Source: Codonopsis lanceolata (lineage: Eukaryota; Streptophyta; Magnoliopsida; Asterales; Campanulaceae). Taken from it: DNA of 64,000 nucleotides. The notes below the pieces were generated by a model, which saw only the letters and a list, made by a program, of their open reading frames with translations, was not told where the DNA came from and made no database searches. The position numbers and the translations under genes are program-made. Of the stretch, positions 1-9,697 are shown in pieces. The stretch is taken from NCBI GenBank assembly GCA_013146195.2, contig CM028379.1:113330168-113394167 (forward strand). Reading direction: 5' to 3'. Position 1 is the stretch's first letter; the number at the start of each line of letters is the position of its first letter.

Positions 1-617
1 AAGCCATAGATTTGATACAAGTTACCTCCCAACTCCTAGATTAATGGACGTTTAGTTCATTCTTGAAGATGAACTGCACAATGAGATGAAGGAATACATG
101 GATCGATCTTCAAAACTGTAATTACAACAACTAATCTACGTAATACAATCTAATTCCTAAGCTAAAGTTGTTTTCTAACACTTCTTGGACGTCCTTTGGC
201 TTTGGCTACCGTCCTTTATTTATACCAGGGTGTTGTAAGGGAATAGGAGGTTCAATCCAAGTCAAAAACCCCGTAAAGTCGGTTCTGGGGACCTTGTGGC
301 TGCATTGGGTCTTCACCTTGTGTCCGCAAGGGTCTTGTTATGGCTCTCCATGTTTCTGCCTACCTTGTGAAGGCAAGGTCTTTTGACCTTGTGGCCGCAA
401 GGTGGCCAGAATGTCCTTTTTGCATCTTTCCCAATGTTGCACTTTGCACCCTTCCCCGAAATCTTCACTAAAAGCTTCATAATTCTCATAAATTCACCTA
501 AAACCCTGAAACTCATAAAATAGCTCAAAAACACATATCAGTAACCAAAAGCCTCGTGGAATTGCTCATTTTAAGTCATAAAAGTACCCGATAAAGACGT
601 ATAAAATACGTCTATCA
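1..617 (-). repeat. Unclassified repeat family A, copy 1 (truncated by window start)
   Basis: This stretch aligns by eye with 18800-20112: both carry the wording 'gatacaagttacctcc', a following 'gatgaact' and 'atcgatcttcaa' in the same order. Both end in a terminal hairpin. Here it is AGACGTAT-AAA-ATACGTCT at 595-613, followed by ATCA. Read on the minus strand the repeat would begin TGATAGACGTATTTTATACG, which could be an LTR start, but no partner LTR or coding region is visible. The class is unknown; a non-coding retrotransposon derivative is the likeliest reading. Confidence 0.55.
291..403. repeat. Array of four dyad words within family A copy 1
   Basis: Four words of the form ACCTTGTG-nnn-GCAAGGT lie at about 291-310, 315-333, 362-379 and 386-403. 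The best, CCTTG-TGGCCG-CAAGG, has perfect 5 bp arms. Copy 2 of the same repeat carries a different palindromic word (CTAGGCGAGCGCCTAG type) at what looks like the same relative position. Function unknown. Confidence 0.6.
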
Positions 618-837
618 GGCACACCTGATCAAAAGTGCCATTAATGCACGCCTCAAAAAGACGCGATCCATCATGATTTTTAATAACCAACGTCAGCCTA
701 CGAGAGCCTTCTAGCTTCCCGTAACCGACATTTCGAACATACCAATTGTCACCAATAAAGCAACTCCCCTTGCTTGGATCACAACAAAAATAAACAAGTA
801 TTTTGCTCCCCAACTCAAGCTACGACAGATAATTACA

Positions 838-2055
838 AACATTCTCCTTGCACCGAGCATAAATACTTGGTAAACAAGGATCATGGGGCCACTGATGAGC
901 TCGGCCCAAACCCTGGTCACGAGCCAAGTACATGAGCCTTCACGTGATGAGCAACGTAGGAGACAGGGACCAAGAAAGAGGTCACCTGAGCTAGGGGTGG
1001 CAAATCGGTCGTGCTGGATTGTTATCGGGCCGGCACGATAACAACACGACACGATAAGCACGGACACGAACACGACACGATAAGCTTATCGTGTCTAATA
1101 TTAAAACCCGAACACGACACGATAAAAATACGAAAAGCACGACACGGCACGATAGACATGATAAGCAAAAAAATACGATTTATTTAGTCAGACCCTTTAA
1201 GCCCAATAAACATTATAAAATATATAATTTTGATTTTTTAATACATATTTTGAAAATTTATCAATATAAATAGTCAAGTAGTTTAAAATTCATAAATTTT
1301 CAAATGATAAAACTTTGAAATAATCATGAAAATAGTTCGAAAGAAGTGAATAACCCCTAGTAAATTTTTAAAACTATATTTTTAAAACATATATATTTTA
1401 GTTATCGTGTCTTACTGTGCTTATCAAGCCAGCCCGATAACAAACCATTTTTTAGCGTGCCTTATCATGTTGGCCCTATAACGGCCCGAACCCGATAAGC
1501 CCCAACCCCCAAACCCTATAGTTTCATGTCGTGTCCGTGTCGGTCAATCGTGTCATGCCTCAAATTGACACCCTAACCTGAGCAGGATAACCCTGGATAA
1601 ACATACTATATGCAGCCCGACCAGGAATACTCCTACAGATTTGTCCGATCAGGAAGCAGGGTTGCTCGAATAAACAAACACTCCTCATAAACACAACTAT
1701 TTGATAACTCTCGAGCCCGAGATTTAAGCCACGACTCCGTCAGTTATGCGATCAACCCGCACTTATGGTCATAAAGACCTAAGATCTCTCCATAATAATG
1801 ACTCAACCCAGATTTCACTCCTAAAGGTATATATATATATCTTACAATGCTTCATTCTAAAGGTACGATCACTTTACACACCGAAATCTGTCATTTTGCT
1901 TTCAACCAAGCTTAGGACTTATTCTTACGTCTGAGGGGTTTCGTGAGGCCTTGCCTTGCATTCCTTCTAAGGTTTCTTTCTTCTGATAGGTTTCTACAAG
2001 ATCATACCTTCTCATAAGCCTAGATATCCTACAAACCGCAAGGAACGGCCCAATA
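838..2055. repeat. LTR-like degenerate repeat, interrupted by a MITE
   Basis: The sequence on both sides of the 992-1575 insertion resembles the solo LTR at 22110-22902. Shared features are phrases such as 'ggtcacgagc' early on, and late on a 'gtttcgtgaggccttgcctt' / 'gttttgcgaggccaagtctt' segment followed by 'taaggttt' and 'agatat.ctac'. The termini are not clear and no target-site duplication was found, so boundaries are approximate. No coding potential was seen. Confidence 0.4.
992..1575. mobile_element. Non-autonomous hAT element (MITE), 584 bp, 8 bp TSD
   Basis: The element starts TAGGGGTGGCAAAT and ends ATTGACACCCTA, imperfect terminal inverted repeats of Ac/Tag1-type hAT elements. It is bounded by the perfect 8 bp direct repeat ACCTGAGC at 984-991 and 1576-1583, the duplication length expected for hAT. 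The ends carry many copies of subterminal words related to 'cacgacacgata', plausibly transposase binding sites. No transposase is encoded, so mobilisation would need an autonomous relative. Confidence 0.93.
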
Positions 2056-2077
2056 CCAAATTGTGTAGCATCAATCC

Positions 2078-2226
2078 TTATTTTTCAATCTACTTTAATT
2101 ATGACCACATGAATAAGGGTATTAAAGGAAACTACACATTACATTAATATTTATAACACTGTCACTTAGTTTTTATTAAATAGTGTGTCTAATAAAAAAG
2201 GACGATTATTTAGGAACAGATGGAGT
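2078..2226. mobile_element. Stowaway-like MITE, 5'-truncated
   Basis: The stretch matches the inner and right half of the Stowaway copies at 5177-9212 and 24940-25177: 'ctactttaattatg', 'aaaggaaactacacatta', then a terminal 'gacgattatttagga..agatggagta'. The left CTCCCTCCGTCCC end is missing. Confidence 0.65.
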
Positions 2227-2542
2227 AAAATATTCTTTTTTTATATTCTCTTCACTTGCAAGAAGTTATTAAAGTTGATCTGTTTTGCACGTCAATCGTT
2301 AAAATCTGTTTCGTTAAGTGAAATTAGAGGGATCAAGTTCGACAATTAAAAGCTTGTGATATTAATTGAACATTTTTTCCCTTTAATATTTTTAGATATA
2401 GTAATTAATAAAGAATATTAATACCTCTTGGTGTAACCAATACTCTCATGTTTTTAGTTGTTTTGGTTGTGGTGGCAACAAAAGCAACTTTCATGGTAAC
2501 AAGCCCTTTTCTTTCCGTTCTTTAAATTAGAGGTGTCATTTC

Positions 2543-2607
<65 letters not shown>

Positions 2608-3239
2608 CGTGGGAGCAAAAACGTGACCAATATTGTAAATGGACTAGACAATTTGAAGATGAATGATATTTTTGATTATGTGACGAAATTATGAAGAATT
2701 CTTGTTGAAATTGTAATTGGTTGATGGTTTTTTGAGATCCATACAAAATTATGAATCTCGTCTTTAGATTTTCATAATTTCTAATATGTGTTTGTGTGTG
2801 TTTTATATATATTCTTGAAAATTTATTTTATCATTAAGGTTTGGAGCATAAAAGTAAATTTAAAAAAATGTTTAATAAAACCCCAACTTTTTAATTTGTA
2901 CAACCTAACCCCTTTCATATGAATGAACAAATCAATTTCTAGCGAGATCCATTTGAGGGATCTATTTCGTGTAAAATGGGTGACTTTGCATTGGACAAGG
3001 ACTAGTACCAAAAGTTTAAAAATACAGGGACTAGTGGTGCACTTTCCCCATGAAATTGGTTGACACTTTTGTTTCATGTGTTTCTTTCTTTCTTAGCTAG
3101 TTATAGAGACTGTGATCCGTACGAGTTCTTTTGGTAATAATACTATTATAATTTTTAAATGTGACATACATTTTTTCTTTTGGTAATAGTAGTAATATAA
3201 TTTTTAAAATTTTAGGTATTATGATTAAAATGTTGGAAT
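2227..3239. other. Non-genic stretch with a TA microsatellite
   Basis: No convincing gene or recognisable transposon end was seen. A (TA)n tract of about 60 bp lies at 2545-2604. The rest is AT-rich, with only short chance reading frames. Confidence 0.6.
2545..2604. repeat. (TA)n microsatellite
   Basis: An uninterrupted alternating TA run of about 30 units. It is typical plant intergenic DNA and prone to length variation. Confidence 0.97.
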
Positions 3240-3341
3240 ATAAAACCAACATCATTTTATAACCAATGTGGGATACATTTATTCTATTAATAATAATAGT
3301 AAAAGTCCTTTATTTTAAATTTTTTGAAAGATACATCTATT

Positions 3342-4018
3342 TTTAAAAAAAACATTTCACCCTTTCTAATAATTATAGAGACCATGCAAATCATGACGAA
3401 GAACCGAGAGAATCAGTTCGGGAAGCTACTCAATATGTAAATAGTATATACTACTACGATGTAAATACGCCTTGGCAGCAAGGGAATCAGCTACCTTGTT
3501 CCTCTCTCTATAAACATGGTTCAAGCCAAAACCATTACTAAGCATCTTGCAAATCTTCCAACTCATAGTTGTACCTCCAAGGAAAATGAAAATCATCGTT
3601 GATACCCATAACAGCCACCTTAGAATTAGTCTCCACAGTTACCGTAGACAAACCATATTCCACACACAATTTTAGCCCATAACGAAGAGCAGCCACCTCC
3701 GCATACATATAAGTACCATGCCCAAGAAAAATAGAATAAGCAATAACCAGATTCCCCTCTGTATCATGAATAATAACCCCACTCGAGCATTCTCCATTTC
3801 TAGAAGATCCATCCATATTCAATTTAAAACCCTCTCTAGGCCTTTCCCAGCATAACCATAAACCATGACGCACCTTGACATCCAGAATAGGAACATGAAA
3901 AGCATCTAACCGTAACCTACCAAGTTGCCCAACCAAAGATGAGGGGTGAAAGACATAACTCAACTCCAATAACCGAAGCCGGACCTTCAGAATGATATTC
4001 TCTGCCCACATTGGAGTG
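3342..4018 (-). mobile_element. 5'-truncated LINE insertion with 16 bp TSD
   Basis: A minus-strand LINE fragment is bounded by the 16 bp direct repeat GAAAGATACATCTATT at 3326-3341 and 4019-4034. A TSD of this length is typical of target-primed reverse transcription. The 3' end of the element faces low coordinates, where only a very short T run (about 3340-3344, a poly-A on the minus strand) remains. The fragment retains only the terminal RNase H region. Confidence 0.75.
3420..4018 (-). pseudogene. LINE RNase H domain (C-terminal part of ORF2), frameshifted
   Basis: The translation shows the plant LINE RNase H pattern: KLNMDGSSRN (first catalytic Asp), then GVIIHDTEGNLVIAYS, GTYMYAEVAALRYGLKLCVE (Glu) and VTVETNS, where the family usually has VExDS. 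Near 3540 the frame is lost, but the next frame continues with NHVYRERNKVADSLAAKAY, the conserved C-terminal HVxRExNxxADxLA motif. One small indel therefore separates the domain from its tail. The family removes RNA from the cDNA hybrid or aids second-strand synthesis. This copy is dead because of truncation, the frameshift and the Asp-to-Asn change. Confidence 0.85.
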
Positions 4019-4215
4019 GAAAGATACATCTATTATATTATTAATAATAGTAGAAGTCTTTTATTTTAAAACTTTTGAAACCAACATCATTTTCTAACTA
4101 ATGTGGGATACATCTATTTTATTAATAATAATAGTAGAAGTCTTTTATCTTAAAACTTTTGAAACCAACATTATTTTCTATCTAATGTGGGATACATCTC
4201 TTCTATTGTTAGTAA

Positions 4216-4974
4216 AAGAATTTTATCTACAAACTTTTAAATTTAAATAATTTTTTGTAACCAATAAGGAATAAATCATTTTTATTGGTAAGATTTTGCC
4301 TAATGACTTTTAAAGTCAACATTGATAATTTGAGATTTGGTGTATGGAATTGTAAAGTAGTATGATATATCATGAATGTGTGTTTAAAAGACATATTTAA
4401 AAGAGTATATATATGTTACAAAGTAGAGATCCGAAAGGATAAGGAAAACAAGAAGTATAATCCTGTTAGGAGAAGGATAAGAGAATTAACTAATTAATTT
4501 AACTAATTTTATATTATTTTATATTAAGGTTCACATGAGCAAATATGTAAAATCAACAACAAATTATTGCATTCTCAACACTCCCCTCAACTCGTTCTTA
4601 GAATCTTTGTGAAGTGGTCGAGTTGGAGACTAATGAAGTGTTAAATCTTTGTAGTAGAGGTTGCTACCCAAATTGTGGTAGAAACTGCAACCTCGCAAAT
4701 ATGGAGAAACCCAAATAGGAGTCAATCCCCGAAAAGCTTCTCAATAGTTGGCAAATTGAAGATAATGGAAGGGTTGAACATTTTGTAAAACTCCTCCTTA
4801 TTGAAAAGAATGGATCAGATATTGTCTATAATTTGAACCAAGTCATTGTTTGACTTTGATATCACGTCATTGAAGCAAAGAGGGAAAGTAATAAAGGGAA
4901 AGCTGTTTTTAGGAGAAGTGAGGCGGGCAGTAAAAGAGGGAAATTTTGGGGGAAACCATAAGACGATGGAAATT
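4216..4974. other. Degenerate copia-like non-coding fragment, no gene
   Basis: About 4380-4600 contains 'tacaaagtagagatccg', 'aagtataatcctgttagg' and 'attctcaacactcccctcaa', wording reminiscent of the end of a plant copia element and its flank. No ends, TSD or coding domain could be fixed. The rest has no recognisable feature. Confidence 0.3.
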
Positions 4975-5120
4975 TTTATTTTGGCAATTATATATCCGGC
5001 AATTTAAAAAGTATTAGGGACCCCAATATTGCTTTTAGTCCCTAAAAAATTAGGCATTAGGGTCCACTGCTACATGTGAACTAAAAAGTAGGGACCCCAA
5101 TACTACTTTTTCTTGTAGTG
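4975..5120 (-). mobile_element. CACTA (En/Spm) transposon terminus
   Basis: The segment ends in TTTTTCTTGTAGTG at 5107-5120, the complement of CACTACAAGAAAAA, the hallmark end of En/Spm elements. Just inside it are subterminal inverted copies of 'agtattggggtccct' and 'aaaagtattagggacccc'. The other end was not found, so this is a solo or truncated terminus. Confidence 0.6.
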
Positions 5121-5319
5121 CCTCAATTCCAAAATTATCATCTGCGTTGACTTGACGCACGGTTTAAAAAAATATACTCCCTCCGTCCCTAAATTATCGT
5201 CCTCTTTTCCTTTTTCGTCCGTTCCAAAATAATTGTCCAGTTTGAAACTTACCTTTTTAGAGCATCACTTTTACCACTTTATCCTTACTTTTTCACCCTA
5301 CTTTAATTATGGGTAACAT

Positions 5320-8300
5320 TGTGACGACCCGACCCGAACTCCAATGCGGAATCCCAAGGTCGTGCCGTCAAGACAAGCTAAAAGATGGACAAGCACCCGC
5401 TAAGCGTAGTGGTGCGAGTCAAGAGTTGAACCAACGAACTCTAAACAGGAATGTTAAGCCATAACGGCAAAACCGAATAACCAAAACTAAAATCTGCGGA
5501 AGCAAATCATAAGTGGGACCAAAGCCTATAATTATAAACTAAGGAATACAAGGCTGAGAGACGACTATCTCTCGACAAATCTACGACTCGCGTGACGCAA
5601 CATTGCGCACGTACAACAAACCATCGGCAACCTAAGGCCGGCAAAGCAACAAGAATACCAACCTGATAAACGACAACTCAACGGCTATAACATGCCGGAG
5701 GAATAAATCAACTAAAGAATAAGATATTCAAATTCTAACAACTAAACCCAAGTCTCACGACTAACGTCGTCGGAGATGACAATACCAACAATAATAGAAT
5801 GAGTGAGCTAAAGCATGCTCGGAATAATAAAAGGGAACAACTCATAAGAGATACAACAGCTCGACCAAACGAGTCGGCTACCAAAATAATACGATAACGA
5901 AATACTAATATAGTCTACCCAAGTAAAGTCTACATAACTTTACAATCGTGTCTCACAATACAAAACAACAATAATAATAATAAATCCAAGCTTAAAGCCC
6001 GGAAGACCACCTTCTAGGAATCACTATCCGAAGCCGCCACGCGTACTAACGGGATCACTGCAAAAACTAAGGAAAACAAACACACGAAATGAGTCATAAT
6101 GACCCAGTAAGTTACTAAATGCAATGTATGGCATAGCATGGCGTGGCATGGCATAATGCACAAGCATGCATAAAATCATGGCATCTTTATAGCATACCAA
6201 TATTAAACTTGTATTAGTCACCGAGTAACATAAACTTCATAAACCACTTAGCACATTATCTTTTCATATAAGTGCTTATAGTAAGCCACATAAGGGATAG
6301 AGAAGATACCCAAATGGTGTCGTTGTGTTGCTCCTGCAATACACAATGTTATACTGGTTGTACCATCGATGCTCGTAATTACATCGACATACTGAGCGGC
6401 TACACCGCAAGGGCAGCCCTTTCTCAGTCTAGCTTAGCATGATCCATTCGCTCTACAGATTACGAGATGGGCTAACTTCCCCACTGGGGCCAACAGTGGA
6501 GGGTGTGTGAGGTCCCAGGTACGGCGATCCATAGCGAATACGAATCTGACGATCCGTATAGGCGATGTATCGTCCTACCCTGACAGAAAAACCAATCCAA
6601 ATAATTGCCAGCTGGGCTTTTATGAAATGCACAAGTAGATAATTACTCTCATGCTCAAACAAGAACCAAAACCGATCATAGCGGACATATCAAATCAAGT
6701 AGGACATAAAGTTCTACATACCAATTTAACAATGCACATCTTGCACATACTTAACAAACCCAACCAACTTATCCGTTTCGTCCAAGAACCACCTATTGAG
6801 GTATTCATAACTCTCAAGTCACAACCCAACCAAACGTAGCATATAAACTCAAGAAACCACAACGTGAGGTCTACTATAGCCCTCTACTCGGGATTAAACC
6901 AAAGACTATTATTTAGTCTAAAAACAATCATAAATCCATACTTAGCATTTATCCTCACTTAAAGGTACACCGGACTCAACCATAGTCCCAACGGTCATAT
7001 AAGTTCGACTTCTTCAAAGCCAATCTCACGGTATCAAAACTAAGCCGTAGTCATAACCTCGCAAGTGCTTTCATGTACACGCGACCCAATTCCCTAAAAG
7101 AGAACTCATTCAAATAACCATTTCTTAAAGTAATACGAGATCATAGGTTGATCTCTAATGCTCCGTGCCCTAACGAGCACGCCCTAAACAAATCTCCAAT
7201 AAACCTCTATAGCGTGGGTGTCACAAATGGGACACAATTCAAGATGCTCAGATACTCATAATCAAAACCAACCAAACCCGAACATCATAGGGTTTAACCT
7301 AATGCTCTCCAACATGATATTGAATCCTAAAACAACTCCATTGAGTCTTAATTGTCACACAACGTTAAATGCCTAGTTTACAAATCCCCAAATCAACATA
7401 TCATTCACATTTACAACCATTTTCTCACAAATCATTTGGACTAGATTCCCAAGATTTAAATCCATAGAACTCAACAAAATCTTATACCCAATTTACAAAT
7501 CACATAATTTCAAATAAATAGTCATACTCCTATTTTCTAGTGAAATCACACATCCAAATTCCCAAATAAATGGTAAACATGATTTTTAGCAAGTTCACAA
7601 CCCTAGAAACACAAGATGAAGAGTAACAATATACTTCAATAATCATAGAATTCATCCTACACATGCTCTTAACAAGTTCACATGCTCAAATCACAAGTTA
7701 AAATCATACAAGGCAAGTATGTGTACTCATTGACCTCAAATAGCATAGAGTTTGTTTTCCTTAGGATCAATGAGTACAAAATCAAAGAGAGAAGAAGTAA
7801 CTTACAAGTGTTCAACACCAAGAAAGCAAAGGAAGAAATCAATCGGTTAGAAATGCTCCTCTTCTTGAGCTCTACACCTTTAATGAAGGATTCTTGGGCA
7901 AAGGAGGAATGGATGATGAAGACCAAGGGCAAAGCTTCATGTAGCCATGGGAGAACTCTCAAGAACTCTCTCTCACGTTTTTGGGAATGCTCTCAGCAAA
8001 TGAGAAGTCAAATGGCTGAATTGTGGCTTAAAAGGGTTTAAATGTTGAGTGGGACAAGTGTCACCACATTGTGGTCACTTTCTAATCTGATTTTGTGGCT
8101 TAAATTGGCCACTAATGCACTATTAATCCATCATTACAACTAGTTAGGGATGTTAGGACTTAAGTGGGAAGGGTTAGGGAGGTTTAGGATAGGTTTAGAT
8201 ATGGGTTCAAGGTGTACAAGTCGACCAATTCCGAAACAGGGGAAAAAAATCCCGTAACAGACCAGCAGGTGAGGCGGGCGCCTCACCCAAGCCCATGCGG

Positions 8301-9090
8301 CCGCCTCAACTATTGAGGCTATCCCCAAGTTCAGACCACTCTGCAATTGCTCCCTGCATTTGAGGCGGGCGCCTCACAAGGTGCCATGCGGCCGCCTCGG
8401 CTCCAGAACCTCTAAAACTTGATCTAAACTTGATCTAAATGGTCCCAAACTTTTGGGCAACCATTCTAAGGTCTAACCCAACTCAAAACAAGTCTAAAAC
8501 ACACCCGAAGAACTCCCGAAACAACTCGGGCGAAACAGGAAGGTGCAACAACGTGCAACCGGGACGACGAACGAACTCGAAATCAAACGAGCAATGAAAG
8601 GAGACTTTTAAGGCAAGTCTAAGGGCTAATGAAGAAGCTTAAATACTTCTAGGAAGTTGAATAACAACTTGGGGAATAAGAATCCCAAAGGAGAGACGAT
8701 TACGCGACTCGATTCCCGAACTACGCGATAGAGACGAACGCCATCTCCAAGACTTCCAAATCATCGATAGACTTAGGAAATACCCCCAACTTGAAGTCTA
8801 AGGTATCTAAACATGTTAAAAACCCATCTTAAAGAGATCTAGGACCCAAACCGAGGTCACGAACCCAAAACACAAGCAACCCACAATCGTGTCGCACTCC
8901 GACTATCGTCGGGTCACGACTTGCGACTTTAGCAAGTCAACAACTATATGGAGTCTCTAAATGTTGTTTTGGTCTTAATATGGTCTCTCAAACACATCTA
9001 GACCCTCTCGCAAACCAAGCATGCAGTCAACAAAGGAAGAAGTGCAAGTATAGCACGCAAACCGAGATAACGAAGGAGCGGGGCGTCACA
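5320..9090 (-). mobile_element. Solo LTR, 3.77 kb, Tekay/Del-like gypsy
   Basis: The sequence runs TGTGACGACCCG...GGGCGTCACA and is flanked by AACAT at 5315-5319 and 9091-9095, a perfect 5 bp TSD. No gag/pol and no second LTR are present, so it is a solo LTR from LTR-LTR recombination. Its LTR wording ('cttccccactggggccaaca', 'gtggagggtgtgtga') is shared with the 3' LTR at 58523-61046, which belongs to a minus-strand chromovirus, so this LTR is also read on the minus strand. The small open frames inside it are not genes. It is long, but long LTRs are known in this lineage. Confidence 0.9.
8271..8398. promoter_or_regulatory. Dyad-word cassette in the presumed U3 of the solo LTR
   Basis: Two words alternate: GAGGCGGGCGCCTC (8271-8284 and 8362-8375; arms GAGGCG/CGCCTC) and ATGCGGCCGCCTC (8295-8307 and 8386-8398). 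The block is far more GC-rich than its surroundings. It lies roughly 200-350 bp upstream of the likely minus-strand transcription start. The related LTR at 58.5-61.0 kb has a different repeated word at the comparable place. A regulatory role is inference. Confidence 0.5.
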
Positions 9091-9214
9091 AACATACACA
9101 TGAGTTTTAAAGGAAACTATACATTAAATCAATATAAATAACAAAGCCAATTGTTTTTTTTCTTAATCCGTGCGCCGGGTCAACTAAGATGATAATTTAG
9201 GGACGAAGAGAGTA

Positions 9215-9408
9215 TTTGATTGGATTATTAATATTGATGTGTAGTTTACTTTAAAACACATGTGTATGTGGTCCATAATTAAAGTATGATGAAAAAGTAA
9301 GGGTAAAGTGGTAAAAGTGTTGTCCTAAAAAGGAAAGTTTCAAACAAGATAATTATTTTGGGACGAACGAAAAATAAAAACATGACAATAATTTTGGGAC
9401 AGAGGGAG
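9215..9408. mobile_element. Second Stowaway MITE, opposite orientation, one end missing
   Basis: Read in reverse it begins CTCCCTCTGTCCCAAAATTA (at 9408, followed by TA 9409-9410) and follows the same internal order as the MITE at 5177-9212. Its other end is lost where it abuts that MITE at 9213. The two form a tail-to-tail compound of related MITEs. Confidence 0.8.
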
Positions 9409-9697
9409 TACTAAATATCAAGCATGAAATGATAAAACAAGTCAAGAATCATAAATATCATCTTCACTCTTCGATCTTCAACCACATCCACATTTAGTCT
9501 TCCACCACATTTGATATCGAGCCTTGATTTGAGAACGTATAGTATCGGTATCTTGTTTTGAATCATCTTCATCTACAATAAATAGAATAACAAAAATTAA
9601 TTGATGATCACAACTCAAAAGTTAATACAATCAACTATTTAAATCAAATAGTAGTGTAAAAATATAAAACGATTACCATAAGCAAAACCTGATTGGC

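Larger units (their letters stand above)
3238..4215. repeat. Tandem repeat, unit about 85 bp, split by a LINE insertion
   Basis: A unit containing 'accaacatcattttctaact', 'aatgtgggatacatctattt' and 'aatagtagaagtcttttatt' recurs at about 3240-3330, 4024-4110, 4110-4195 and in decayed form after 4195. The block is interrupted by the LINE fragment 3342-4018. The right-hand copies are the best preserved. Confidence 0.75.
5177..9212. mobile_element. Stowaway (Tc1/mariner) MITE split by a solo LTR
   Basis: The left end CTCCCTCCGTCCCTAAATTA (5177) and the right end TAATTTAGGGACGAAGAGAG (to 9212) are near-perfect inverted repeats flanked by TA at 5175-5176 and 9213-9214, the Stowaway signature. Removing the LTR (5320-9090) and one copy of AACAT rejoins '..gggtaacat' to 'acacatgag..', which matches an uninterrupted relative at 9215-9408. 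The MITE itself is about 260 bp and non-coding. Confidence 0.93.

Noticed and set aside
168..813. Small open frames near the window start as genes
   Set aside because: They lie inside the family A repeat, overlap in opposite frames and show no domain.
7678..8041. Overlapping plus and minus open frames inside the solo LTR as a gene pair
   Set aside because: They are internal to the LTR, show no domain on either strand, and are likely leader sequence of the LTR transcript.
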